From positions 682,001 through 746,000 of the forward strand of contig BMUX01000003.1 in assembly GCA_014650415.1 (NCBI GenBank): a stretch of 64,000 nt of DNA. Reading direction: 5' to 3'. The position numbers and the translations under genes were made by a program. This document shows, piece by piece, positions 53,553 through 63,338 of the stretch (positions are counted from its first letter, which is position 1; the number at the start of each line of letters is the position of its first letter). Source of the DNA: Streptomyces spiroverticillatus. Lineage in GTDB: Bacteria; Actinomycetota; Actinomycetes; Streptomycetales; Streptomycetaceae. The notes beneath the pieces are model-generated. The model was not told the DNA's origin, searched no databases, and worked only from the letters and a program-made list of their open reading frames with translations.

Positions 53553-55331
53553 TCAGGACGGGCAGCGGGCGAGTTTGCCGGTGTCCACGGTGGACTTGTC
53601 GGCGAACACCCAGCCCTCGGTCCTCGTACCGGCGATGCGGCCGTAGTACCACTTGTTGGCGTGCGCGTTGGACACGTAGCAGTGGTAGGCGATCTTGGTG
53701 CCGGACTTGATCGCCGTCACGTACGAGCACTCCGCGTACGGGCCGGTGTAGAGGTGGGTGTTCTGCGAGGCGCGGCCCGTTCCGTCGCTGATGTTCGCGT
53801 GGGCCCAGCCCGTGCAGGCCGTCGACACCGGAGTGGGCTCGCGCGGCGGGGAGCTGGGGCTGGACTTCGGCGGCGGTGCGGTCTGCTGCGCGGGCGTGGT
53901 GGAGCCCTTGCCCGGGGGCTTCTTCGAGGAGGCGCCCGACGGGGTCTTCGCGGGGGAGCGGGAGGCGGTCTTGCCGGGGGCGGTGGTCGGCAGGGTGCCC
54001 GCCGGGGGCGGGGCGTCGGCGGTGTTCCCGGCTGCGGGGCCACCGGCGGGGGTGCTCGCCGGGGGAAGCGCGGCGGGGGGTCCGTCGGGCTTGTCGGTAC
54101 GTGCGTTGACCAGGGCGAATACGGTTCCGCCGCCGATCAGGACGGTGGCGGCGGCCACCGCGACGACCGTACGGGTGCGGCGGCGGGCGGAGTTCCGGCC
54201 CGCCGGTGGGTGTGTCGTCGTGCCGGACGCGGGGATTGGTGCCGGGGTGGCGTATGCGGCGGGGACGTAACCCTGGGGTCCCTGCGGTCTCTGCGGTCCC
54301 GGTGGCGGGACCGGGGGCCCGAAGCCGGGAGGGGGCGTGGGTGCGGGCGGCGGCGCGGGGGCGGGGGCAGGGGCCGGACCGGGAGCCGGTGAGGTCCCCG
54401 CGAGGTGCGTGCCCGTGCCCGCGAGGTCCGTGCCCGTGCCCGCGGCGACCGCCTCCAGCATCTCGCGGGCCTGTCCGGCGTCCGGCCGCCGGAGCGGGTC
54501 CTTGTCCATCAGTGCCCGCAGCACCGGGGCGAGCGGCCCGGCGCGGGTGGGCTCCGGCAGGGGCTCGCCCACGATCGCGGAGAGGGTGGACCACACCGAC
54601 GTACGACGGAACGGCGAAGCCCCCTCCACCGCCGTGTACAGCGTCATGCCGAGTGCCCAGATGTCCGAGGCGGTGCCCGGCACCTGGCCCTGGGCGCGCT
54701 CCGGCGCGAGGTAGTCGAGCGAGCCGACGAGCTGGCCGCTCTGGGTCAGCTTGGCCAGCGCCTCGCCGCCGGAGACACCGGAGACGCCGGAGACGCCGGA
54801 GACGCCGGAGACGCCGGCCGTCTCCAGGATGGCGATGCCGAAATCGGTGAGGACGACCCGGCCGCCGCGTTCCAGCAGTACGTTCCCCGGCTTGACGTCC
54901 CGGTGCAGCACCCCGGCGCGGTGCGCCGCGTCGAGCGCGTCCATCAGCCGGGCGCCGATCGCGGCCGCCTCGCGCGGATCGAGCGAGCCGCGCTCGTCCA
55001 GCACGTCGTCCAGGGAGGGCCCGTCGACCAGCTCCATGACGATGACCGGCAGCCCCTGCTCCTCGACCACGTCGTGCACGGTGACGACGCCGCTGTGCCG
55101 GATCCGGGCGGCGGCCTGGGCCTCCCGCTGCATCCGGATCCGCAGCTCGGCCAGCTCCGCCGCCGAGGCGTCGGTGTACGAGCGCAGGACCTTGACGGCG
55201 ACCTCGCGGTTCAGGAGCTGGTCCACGGCGCGTGCGACCACCCCCATGCCGCCGCGCCCGATGACCTCGGTCACCCGGTAGCGCCCGCCCAGAACCCTGC
55301 CGGTCAGATCCGCACCGCTGGCCCCCGACAC
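53553..55331 (-). CDS. membrane Ser/Thr protein kinase (PASTA-less, SH3-like sensor)
   Basis: 592 aa. Eukaryotic-type kinase domain 17-275: Gly loop GRGGMG, Lys47, HRDVKPGN with catalytic Asp145, DFG at 163-165, APE at 209-211, then SDIWALGMTLY. A GVS-repeat (173-187) sits inside the activation segment. A long Pro/Ala linker, one transmembrane helix (about 395-415, VVAVAAATVLIGGGTVFALV), a Pro/Ser/Thr stalk, and an external C-terminal domain (CTGWAHANIS ... LYTGPYAECSYVTAIKSG ... KWYYGRI ... GWVFADK) resembling bacterial SH3 domains that bind wall peptides. GTG start, weak ribosome binding site. May phosphorylate wall or division targets; the phosphatase gene at 55715 is close but on the other strand. 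Confidence 0.92.
   Translation of the reverse strand: MSGASGADLTGRVLGGRYRVTEVIGRGGMGVVARAVDQLLNREVAVKVLRSYTDASAAELAELRIRMQREAQAAARIRHSGVVTVHDVVEEQGLPVIVMELVDGPSLDDVLDERGSLDPREAAAIGARLMDALDAAHRAGVLHRDVKPGNVLLERGGRVVLTDFGIAILETAGVSGVSGVSGVSGVSGGEALAKLTQSGQLVGSLDYLAPERAQGQVPGTASDIWALGMTLYTAVEGASPFRRTSVWSTLSAIVGEPLPEPTRAGPLAPVLRALMDKDPLRRPDAGQAREMLEAVAAGTGTDLAGTGTHLAGTSPAPGPAPAPAPAPPPAPTPPPGFGPPVPPPGPQRPQGPQGYVPAAYATPAPIPASGTTTHPPAGRNSARRRTRTVVAVAAATVLIGGGTVFALVNARTDKPDGPPAALPPASTPAGGPAAGNTADAPPPAGTLPTTAPGKTASRSPAKTPSGASSKKPPGKGSTTPAQQTAPPPKSSPSSPPREPTPVSTACTGWAHANISDGTGRASQNTHLYTGPYAECSYVTAIKSGTKIAYHCYVSNAHANKWYYGRIAGTRTEGWVFADKSTVDTGKLARCPS
54771..54815 (-). repeat. five tandem 9-bp repeats inside the kinase gene
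   Basis: Five copies of GGAGACGCC (first copy with one change) encode Gly-Val-Ser five times on the minus strand, between the DFG and APE motifs of the kinase. In-frame unit, so copy number can change without frameshift. Confidence 0.9.
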
Positions 55332-55463
55332 CTGTCACATCCCGTTCGTCGCGTTGTTCGAATTCGGTCGTGCGGGCACCAGGGTAGGGGCAGGGCCGAA
55401 AGCGGGTGCACGGCAATGTGGTCGCGAGGGGTGCTCCGGATGGCGTAGGCTGGTCTTTACCGA

Positions 55464-55537
55464 CGCGGGGTGGAGCAGCTCGGTAGCTCGCTGGGCTCAT
55501 AACCCAGAGGTCGCAGGTTCAAATCCTGTCCCCGCTA
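55464..55537 (+). tRNA. initiator tRNA-fMet(CAT)
   Basis: CGCGGGG acceptor with unpaired first position (C1 versus T72), three G-C pairs in the anticodon stem (TGGGCTCATAACCCA), anticodon CAT, T-loop TTCAAAT: the hallmarks of an initiator tRNA. CCA not encoded. Confidence 0.96.
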
Positions 55538-55547
55538 CTAGATAGGT

Positions 55548-55583
55548 CGAAGGCCCGGAATTCCTCGGAATTCCGGGCCTTCG
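55548..55583 (+). terminator. terminator of tRNA-fMet
   Basis: 17-bp stem CGAAGGCCCGGAATTCC / GGAATTCCGGGCCTTCG, loop TC, followed by GCATTTCC. Confidence 0.9.
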
Positions 55584-55714
55584 GCATTTCCGCACACCAC
55601 CCCCGTGTCCCCCACATGGCGGACGCCGATTCGCCGTACGGCGCGGCTCCGGCCAGCCTGGGTGGGGAGCGGTACCGTCCGCACCCGGTGCGGACCTGGG
55701 CAGGAGAGCTGACG

Positions 55715-56914
55715 GTGGCGGGGTACGGGCGCGACGGACGTGGGGGCGGCGCGAGCGGCGGGCCCGGTGAGGGGCCGGGAGGCATGCCTCATGAGGGCGG
55801 GCGCAAGACGCGGCGGTTCGTGCGGGCGCTGCCCGCGCTGATGATCGTCGGCGGTACCGTCTTCGACGCGACGACGCCATCCGACTTCACCGCCTCGCCG
55901 CTCTTCGCCGCCTCGGCCCTGGTCGCCGCGCCGTTCTTCTCGCTCGCCAACACCGCCCTGACCGCCTTCGCCGCCGTCATGGCGGTGGTGGGGCTGCGGG
56001 TCGCCGACGACCGGCTGACGACCGTGGTGGCGATCACCGAGCTGATCACCGTGCTCACCGTGTCCGTGCTCGCGATCCTGATCAACCGGGTCGTACGGCG
56101 CAGTGGGCGCCAGCTCGCCTCGGTGCGGGTCATCGCGGAGGCGGCGCAGCGGGCCGTGGTGCCGACGCCGCCGGACCGCATCGGCGGTCTGGAGATCGCC
56201 GCGCGGTACGAGGCGGCCGAGGCGGACGCGTTCATCGGCGGCGACCTCTTCGCGGTGCAGGACACGCCGTACGGGGTGCGGCTGGTGGTGGGGGACGTGC
56301 GGGGCAAGGGACTTGAGGCCGTCGAGGCGGTGGCGGTGGTGGTCGGCGCGTTCCGGGAGGCGGCCGAGACGGAGAGCTGTCTGGAGGGGGTGGCGCAGCG
56401 GCTGGAGCGGGCGCTGGAGCGGGAGGGCACCCGGCGCGACGGGCTGGACGCGCTGGAGGGGTTCACGACGGCGGTGCTCGCGGAGATCCCGCGCGGCGAG
56501 GGTCTCGTACGACTGGTGAACCGGGGGCATCCCGAGCCGCTGCTGCTGTACGCGGACGGGGAGCTGGACGTGCTGGAGCCGGAGGAGTTCGCGCTGCCGC
56601 TGGGGATGGGGGACCTGGGCGACTGGCCGGACCGGGCGCGGGAGTTCCCGTACCCGGCGGGGTCGACGCTGGTGTTCTACACCGACGGGCTGTCGGAGGC
56701 GCGGGACGAGACGGGTGCGTTCTACGATCCGGCGGTGCGGCTGCGGCGTTCGCTCTTCCCCGGGCCCGATGCCGTACTGGACGCGCTGACCAGTGATGTG
56801 CGGGTGCACACCGGCGGCAAGCAGACCGACGACATGGCGCTGCTCGCGGTGGCGCGGCCGGGGGTGGGGCAGCCCGCGCGGCGGCGGACGGTGGAGATCG
56901 TGAAGCGTCCGTGA
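55715..56914 (+). CDS. membrane PP2C-type (SpoIIE/RsbU-like) phosphatase
   Basis: 399 aa from GTG 55715, which has AGGAGA 7 nt upstream; an ATG at 55616 in the same frame has no ribosome binding site. Gly-rich start, three hydrophobic helices (about 37-115), and a catalytic PPM domain: IGGDLFAVQDT, VVGDVRGKGLEAVEAV, GHPEPLLLY, VFYTDGLSEARDE, DDMALLAV with the Asp metal ligands. Such enzymes dephosphorylate anti-anti-sigma factors in Streptomyces stress and development switches. No anti-sigma gene is adjacent, so its partner is unknown. Confidence 0.9.
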   Translation: MAGYGRDGRGGGASGGPGEGPGGMPHEGGRKTRRFVRALPALMIVGGTVFDATTPSDFTASPLFAASALVAAPFFSLANTALTAFAAVMAVVGLRVADDRLTTVVAITELITVLTVSVLAILINRVVRRSGRQLASVRVIAEAAQRAVVPTPPDRIGGLEIAARYEAAEADAFIGGDLFAVQDTPYGVRLVVGDVRGKGLEAVEAVAVVVGAFREAAETESCLEGVAQRLERALEREGTRRDGLDALEGFTTAVLAEIPRGEGLVRLVNRGHPEPLLLYADGELDVLEPEEFALPLGMGDLGDWPDRAREFPYPAGSTLVFYTDGLSEARDETGAFYDPAVRLRRSLFPGPDAVLDALTSDVRVHTGGKQTDDMALLAVARPGVGQPARRRTVEIVKRP

Positions 56915-57064
56915 GGGGGTGATGGCGGTGAGGGGGCGTCAGTTCGTCGACGTACAGGTGGAAATGTCTTGGCCAAAGGCGTCTGCACAGCGTTAACGAT
57001 CAATCGGAACGGCTTGGAATTCCGGTCACGTGTCTATTAACGTTCGATAACGCAGCACGGTCGT
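56915..57064. promoter_or_regulatory. promoter region of the c-di-AMP-controlled unit
   Basis: 150 nt, more AT-rich than its surroundings. Contains GTTAACGATCAATC (56992-57005) and TTAACGTTCGATAACG (57038-57053), similar half-elements in opposite orientation; GATAAC could be a -10 box about 15 nt before the riboswitch. Confidence 0.4.
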
Positions 57065-57215
57065 CCCAGCCGTCGTCAGAGGCGGCGCCGTGCGCGTGCG
57101 CCGAATTCCGTGAGGAAACCGGGGAACCACCATTTGGGGTGAATCGGGTCCTACCAGGCCCGTAGGAGACCTTCCTGCTCCGAACCCGTCAGCTAACCCG
57201 GTAGGCGAGAAGGAA
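57065..57215 (+). promoter_or_regulatory. c-di-AMP riboswitch (ydaO/yuaA type)
   Basis: The conserved blocks of the ydaO aptamer occur in order: CCGGGGAACCACC (57119-57131), GGGGTGAATCGGG (57136-57148), CCGAACCCGTCAGCTAACC (57180-57198) and GTAGGCGAGAAGG (57201-57213). It precedes a peptidoglycan hydrolase gene, the usual target in actinobacteria, where c-di-AMP binding turns expression off. Boundaries are approximate. Confidence 0.88.
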
Positions 57216-57233
57216 GGAAAGGAGCGCGCCTCC

Positions 57234-58457
57234 GTGGCGTCCAACAGGCCTGCCCCCGCAGCCCCCGCTTTCTCGTACCAGGCATATGGCGTTCCCAACG
57301 ACGAGTACGAGACGGGACCCGGCACCGGGGACACCGCCGTCATGACGCCGGAAGCCCCGCAGGCCCAGCAGATGCCGCAGATCCCGCAGCAGCGGCGCGG
57401 CGGCTTCGAGGGCTTCGTGGAGGCCGACGCCCCCGAGGCGTCCACCGAGGAGTGGAACCCGACCGCCGACTCCGTCGCCCCCGTGCGCGGCAAGCACCGG
57501 GTCGCCAAGCAGCGCGGCTCCCTCGCCCGCAGCTCCACGGTCCTGGGTGTCGGCGTGATCGCGGCCGTCGGCGCGGGCGGCATCGCCACCGCGCAGGACA
57601 AGCCGGCCGTGTCGATATCCCTGCCGGACCAGATCACCGAGTCCCTGGACTCGCTCGCCGACTCGCTGCCGGACGCCAAGTCGCTGCCCGGTGTGGGCTC
57701 CCTGGTGTCGGACTCCGACTCCTCGGAGGACTCGGCGGAGGAGGGCGTGGTCGTCGCCGCCGCCCCGGCCGCCGCCACCCCCGCATCGACCGGCTCCCAG
57801 AGCACCGGCGCCGGCGAGAGCCTGCGCGCCCGCATCCTCCAGCAGGCCGAGCAGCAGCGTTCGGTGGCCGACGAGGCCAAGCGGGCGGAGGCCCGCGAGC
57901 AGGCCGTGAAGGACGCCGCGGCCGAGGCGAAGAAGGCCCAGCAGGAGGCCGACGCCAAGGCGGAGAAGGCCGAGAAGGAGAAGGCGGAGAAGGAGGCCCG
58001 CGAGAAGGCCGCCGCCGAGGCCAGGGCGGAGGCCGAGCGCCTCGCCAAGCTGGCCGCCAGCTACTCGCTGCCCACCTCCTCGTACACCCTCACCTCGACC
58101 TACGGCCAGGCCGGTTCGATGTGGTCCTCCGGGCACCACACCGGTCTCGACTTCGCCGCCCCGACGGGCACGCCGGTCAAGGCCGTGCACGGCGGGACCA
58201 TCAAGTCGGCGGGCTGGTCCGGTTCGTACGGCTACCGCATCGTGCTGGAGCTGAAGGACGGCACCGAGATCTGGTACTGCCACCTCTCGCAGATGAACGT
58301 CGCGGCGGGCGCGGACGTCTCCACCGGCCAGACCATCGGCAACGTGGGCGCCACCGGCAACGTCACCGGCCCGCACCTGCACCTCGAGGTCCACACCCCC
58401 GGCGGCGACGGTGTCGACCCGGCGGCCTGGCTGCGCGGCAAGGGCCTGTCCGTCTAG
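57234..58457 (+). CDS. M23 family (LytM-like) peptidoglycan endopeptidase
   Basis: 407 aa. A variable N-terminus leads to a signal-anchor STVLGVGVIAAVGAGGIATA near 100-120, an Ala/Glu/Lys coiled coil (195-275; KAEKAEKEKAEKEAREK), and a C-terminal M23 domain with zinc ligands in SSGHHTGLDFAAPTGTPV (H, D) and GPHLHLEVHTPGG (HxH). It cleaves peptide cross-links of the wall during growth or sporulation. GTG with AAGGAG 11 nt upstream. Transcription is placed under a c-di-AMP riboswitch directly upstream, as for other Streptomyces wall hydrolases. Confidence 0.94.
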   Translation: MASNRPAPAAPAFSYQAYGVPNDEYETGPGTGDTAVMTPEAPQAQQMPQIPQQRRGGFEGFVEADAPEASTEEWNPTADSVAPVRGKHRVAKQRGSLARSSTVLGVGVIAAVGAGGIATAQDKPAVSISLPDQITESLDSLADSLPDAKSLPGVGSLVSDSDSSEDSAEEGVVVAAAPAAATPASTGSQSTGAGESLRARILQQAEQQRSVADEAKRAEAREQAVKDAAAEAKKAQQEADAKAEKAEKEKAEKEAREKAAAEARAEAERLAKLAASYSLPTSSYTLTSTYGQAGSMWSSGHHTGLDFAAPTGTPVKAVHGGTIKSAGWSGSYGYRIVLELKDGTEIWYCHLSQMNVAAGADVSTGQTIGNVGATGNVTGPHLHLEVHTPGGDGVDPAAWLRGKGLSV

Positions 58458-58511
58458 ACCTTTGGCGCGTACACGGAATAGGTCCGGCGGGTGTGGGGGT
58501 TGTCGTACGAC

Positions 58512-59465
58512 ATGACTTCCTCCCCTCTTCGCCCGCTGGGCAACTCCGGCCTCGACGTGTTCCCGCTCGCCCTCGGCGGCAACGTCTTCGGCTGGACAGC
58601 CGACCGTGACCAGTCCTTCGCCGTCCTCGACGCATACGTCGCCGGGGGCGGCAATTTCGTGGACAGCGCCGACGTCTACTCGGCCTGGGTGCCGGGCAAC
58701 GAGGGCGGCGAGTCCGAGACCGTCCTCGGTGCGTGGCTGGCCGCCCGGGGCAACCGCGACGAGGTCGTCGTCGCCACCAAGGTCGGCGCGCACCCCTCCT
58801 TCAAGGGCCTGTCCGCCACCAACATCAAGGCCGCCGCCGAGGAGTCGCTGCGCCGCCTGGGCACCGACCACATCGACCTGTACTACACGCACTTCGACGA
58901 CCCGACCGTGCCGGTCGAGGAGATCGTCACCGCCCTCGACCAGCTCGTACGGGACGGGAAGGTGCGCGCGGTGGCCGCCTCCAACATCACCCCCGACCGG
59001 CTGCGCGAATCCCTGGACTTCGCCGAGCGCGAGGGCCTGGCGAAGTACAGCGCGCTCCAGCCGCACTACAACCTGGTCTCCCGCGACACCTACGAGGGCG
59101 AGCTCCAGGAGGTCGCCTCCCAGGCGGGCCTGGCGGCCGTCCCGTACTACGCCCTCGCCTCCGGCTTCCTGACCGGCAAGTACCGCGTCGGCGGCGAGTC
59201 CGTGCAGAGCCAGCGCGCCGAGGGCGCCGCCAAGCACCTGGAGACCGAGCGCGGCCGCAAGGTCTTGGCCGCGCTCGACGAGGTGGCGCAGGCGCACAAC
59301 GCCGAGATCGCGTCCGTCGCCCTGGCCTGGCTGGCCTCCCGCCCGACCGTCGTCGCCCCGATCGCCAGCGCCCGCACGGTCGAGCAGCTTCCGGCGCTGC
59401 TCGCGGTCGCGGACCTGACGCTCACCGACGCGGAGCTGTCGAAGCTGACCGTCGCGTCGGCCTGA
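58512..59465 (+). CDS. aldo/keto reductase
   Basis: 317 aa, (beta/alpha)8 NADPH-dependent reductase. Catalytic Asp and Tyr in FVDSADVYSAW, Lys in VVATKVG, His in YYTHFDD; NADP-binding end VAPIASARTVEQL. Closest to the YajO/Tas-like group; natural substrate unknown. Its stop directly abuts the stop of the convergent prsW gene. Confidence 0.93.
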   Translation: MTSSPLRPLGNSGLDVFPLALGGNVFGWTADRDQSFAVLDAYVAGGGNFVDSADVYSAWVPGNEGGESETVLGAWLAARGNRDEVVVATKVGAHPSFKGLSATNIKAAAEESLRRLGTDHIDLYYTHFDDPTVPVEEIVTALDQLVRDGKVRAVAASNITPDRLRESLDFAEREGLAKYSALQPHYNLVSRDTYEGELQEVASQAGLAAVPYYALASGFLTGKYRVGGESVQSQRAEGAAKHLETERGRKVLAALDEVAQAHNAEIASVALAWLASRPTVVAPIASARTVEQLPALLAVADLTLTDAELSKLTVASA

Positions 59466-60833
59466 TCAGTAGGTCTTGTACGGGTTGTACGCGGCCGCGT
59501 AGGCCGGGTGGTACGGCGGCGGGAGCAGCCGTATTCGGCCGGTGACCTGGGCCGCGTACACCAGTGCCGGGCCCGCGAGGCGCTTGCGCTCCCACAGGCG
59601 GTGCAGCAGTTCGCGCTCGCGGGCCTGGAAGGCGGCGGCCAGGTCCGGGGTCGCCGCCCCGCGCCGGGCCCGGTAGCGCAGGAAGGCCAGCGCGGTCGCC
59701 GCCTCCTCGTACTCGGCGACCGCCTTCGCCGCACCCGGCCCGTGCACCCGGGCGGCCTGGCCCTGGGCGATGGAGCGGGCCCGCATCGAGGACAGGGCGA
59801 GCGGCTCGGCCGGGTCCAGCCAGCCGGCGGCCGCGTACGCGGGAAGTTCGGCGGCGAGCAGCCGCAGTTCGCGCTGCCGCGTCCAGATCGCCAGCCAGGT
59901 GAGGAAGGCGAAGACGGGGACCATGAACAGCCCGTACACCCCGTAGAAGGCGAGCGGGCTCAGCGACGCCGAGCCGTTCCACAGCGCGTGCATGCCCATG
60001 GCCAGCAGCAGGCCGGTCACCGGGAGCAGGAAGCGGCGGATCCGCACCCAGGCCCGCCCCCGCATCCGGCGGGTCGGCGTGAGCGCCACGAGCCCGAAGC
60101 CGATGCCGGTGAGCACCGTGAACAGCGGGTGCGCGAACGGCGACATGATGACCCGGACGAAGAAGGTCCCGGCCGTCACCGAGCCCAGCCCCGAGAAGCC
60201 GAACTCCTGGTCCTCGCCGAAGGCATTGCCCAGATAGAGGATGTTCTCGGTGAAGGCGAAGCCGGTCGCGGTGAAGCCCGCGAAGACCACGCCGTCCACG
60301 ATTCCCGTGAAGTGCCGTCTGCGGAACAGGAAGAGCAGCAGGATCGCCGCCGCCTTCGCGCTCTCCTCGACGACCGGGGCCACCAGCGTCGCCCCCAGGG
60401 TGTCCGCGCTGTCGGGGTCGGCGGTGGCCACGGCTATCCAGCGCACCGCGAAGCTGTTCGCCGTGATGGCGACGAGGGCCGCCGCGCAGGAGCCCCAGGT
60501 GAAGGCGAAGATCAGGTTCCGCCAGGGGCCCGGCTCGACCCGGTCCAGCCAGCGGAAGGCGAGCAGGAGCAGCGGCACCGGGAAGACGGCGAGGCCGAGG
60601 CCCACCAGGAAGCCCCGGGTGCCGGTCTGTTCCCGTACGAGAGCGAGCAGGATCAGGCCCGAGAGGGCCAGCAGCACGATCAGCGCGGTGGCGCGGACCG
60701 CGCGGTTGCGCCAGAGGGCGTGGTGTCGCAGGCCCGACAGGCGGCCTCTGCCCCGGGCAGGCGCGACCGCCGCGGGCTCCGGCACGGGGGCCGGGGCCGC
60801 GGGCGGCGGGGTCGATGCGTACGTCTCGTACAT
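59466..60833 (-). CDS. PrsW-family intramembrane protease
   Basis: 455 aa. Seven to nine membrane helices; the PrsW signature EESAK (LVAPVVEESAKAAAILLL), GFTATGFAFTENILYLG and HALWNGS carry the conserved Glu/His residues of this CAAX-protease-related clan. PrsW proteases cut anti-sigma factors at the membrane. The C-terminal ~150 residues are cytosolic and helical, specific to actinobacteria. ATG at 60833. Confidence 0.9.
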   Translation of the reverse strand: MYETYASTPPPAAPAPVPEPAAVAPARGRGRLSGLRHHALWRNRAVRATALIVLLALSGLILLALVREQTGTRGFLVGLGLAVFPVPLLLLAFRWLDRVEPGPWRNLIFAFTWGSCAAALVAITANSFAVRWIAVATADPDSADTLGATLVAPVVEESAKAAAILLLFLFRRRHFTGIVDGVVFAGFTATGFAFTENILYLGNAFGEDQEFGFSGLGSVTAGTFFVRVIMSPFAHPLFTVLTGIGFGLVALTPTRRMRGRAWVRIRRFLLPVTGLLLAMGMHALWNGSASLSPLAFYGVYGLFMVPVFAFLTWLAIWTRQRELRLLAAELPAYAAAGWLDPAEPLALSSMRARSIAQGQAARVHGPGAAKAVAEYEEAATALAFLRYRARRGAATPDLAAAFQARERELLHRLWERKRLAGPALVYAAQVTGRIRLLPPPYHPAYAAAYNPYKTY

Positions 60834-60906
60834 CCAACGACCCTAACGACTGCCACTGACACTCGCGATCGTGTTCGGACAGTCGCTGTGGAGGAACGGT
60901 GCGTCA

Positions 60907-60940
60907 GGCCGGGGTCGGCCGGGGTCGGCCGGGGTCGGCT
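60907..60940. repeat. tandem repeat GGCCGGGGTC x3
   Basis: Three perfect 10-nt copies plus part of a fourth, in the short gap between the prsW start and the 3' end of trmB. Confidence 0.85.
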
Positions 60941-60945
60941 GTGCG

Positions 60946-61869
60946 TCAACTGGTGTGCGGGACGCGCCGGAAGAGGAGGTCGTGGACCTTGTGGCCCTTG
61001 TCCAGGCCCTGGCCCTCGAAGCGGGTGAGCGGGCGGAAGTCGGGCCGGGGGGTGTAGCCGCCGTCCGCCTGGGTGTTCTCGAAGTCCGGGTGCGCGGAGA
61101 GGACTTCGAGCATCTGCTCGGCGTAGTTCTCCCAGTCGGTCGCGCAGTGCAGCACGGCGCCGGGGGCCAGGCGGGTCGCGGCGAGGGAGAGGAACTCCGG
61201 CTGGATCAGGCGGCGCTTGTGGTGGCGGGCCTTGGGCCAGGGGTCGGGGAAGTAGACGCGCAGGCCCTGGAGGGAGTCGGGGGCGAGCATCTCGCGGAGC
61301 AGGATGATCGCGTCGCCGTTGGCGACCCGGACGTTGGAGAGGTTGTTGCGCTCGGCGAGGCCGAGGAGGTTTCCCTGGCCGGGGGTGTGGACGTCGACGG
61401 CGAGGATGCCGGTCGACGGGTCGTCGGCGGCCATCTGCGCGGTCGCCTCGCCCATGCCGAAGCCGATCTCCAGGACGACCGGGAGCCCGCCGAACATCTC
61501 CTCCAGGTCCAGCACGCGCTGGCCGTCGATGTCGATGCCCCGGGTCGGCCACCACTTCTTCAGGGCCTCACCCTGGCCGGTGGTGACCCGGCTGCGGCGC
61601 GGCTGGAAGCTGCGGATCCGCCGCTCGAAGTGCGACCCGGCGGGGTCGGGGGAGGGACCCGTCCCCTCGGGGAACATGCGGAGCGCCCGCGGACGCATCC
61701 GCTCGGCCCGCTCGTGCGCGGCGGCGCGCTGGGCCGCGGCGGCCTGGGAGGGGCCGGGGGCGGTGGTCGGCTCGCTGCCGGCGGTCGGCGCGCTCGGCTC
61801 GGCACCGGATTCGGTGGCCTGCGGCTCGGGGCTCTGGGGCATCGTGGGGTTCTCGCTGTTCTCGGACAC
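60946..61869 (-). CDS. trmB: tRNA (guanine-N7-)-methyltransferase
   Basis: 307 aa. Makes m7G46 in the variable loop of tRNAs with SAM. A Ser/Pro/Ala-rich N-terminal extension (1-80) is followed by the Rossmann core: VVLEIGFGMGEATAQMA, GILAVDVHTPG, RVANGDAIILL, and the family motif VYFPDPWPKARHHKRRLIQPEFL. GTG start; TAGAAT lies about 11 nt upstream and no ribosome binding site is evident. Single gene. Confidence 0.95.
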   Translation of the reverse strand: MSENSENPTMPQSPEPQATESGAEPSAPTAGSEPTTAPGPSQAAAAQRAAAHERAERMRPRALRMFPEGTGPSPDPAGSHFERRIRSFQPRRSRVTTGQGEALKKWWPTRGIDIDGQRVLDLEEMFGGLPVVLEIGFGMGEATAQMAADDPSTGILAVDVHTPGQGNLLGLAERNNLSNVRVANGDAIILLREMLAPDSLQGLRVYFPDPWPKARHHKRRLIQPEFLSLAATRLAPGAVLHCATDWENYAEQMLEVLSAHPDFENTQADGGYTPRPDFRPLTRFEGQGLDKGHKVHDLLFRRVPHTS

Positions 61870-62006
61870 AGTGCTGTCGATTCTACGGAGACGGGTGGGC
61901 CCGGGGCCTCCGGTGAGCGGGAGGGGCCTGGCGGACCGTGCCTCGGACGCCGCAGCGCGAGGCCGTCACCCACAAGCCCGTGAGGCCCCGGGGACCCACG
62001 CGGGAC

Positions 62007-63215
<1,209 letters not shown>

Positions 63216-63338
63216 CGCTGCCACCTCCCACCCCGAATAGTGCACTGGCCCACTGACAATGCCCTCAAACCCCGTGGACGGGAGTTATGGCCAAAGCCAC
63301 TCGGATCCGGGCCGGTCCGGAGCTGTGGAGCTGTGGAA

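Noticed and set aside
58500..58512. TTGTCG before the aldo/keto reductase as a PafBC site
   Set aside because: The start codon follows 12 nt later; there is no room for the -10 element.
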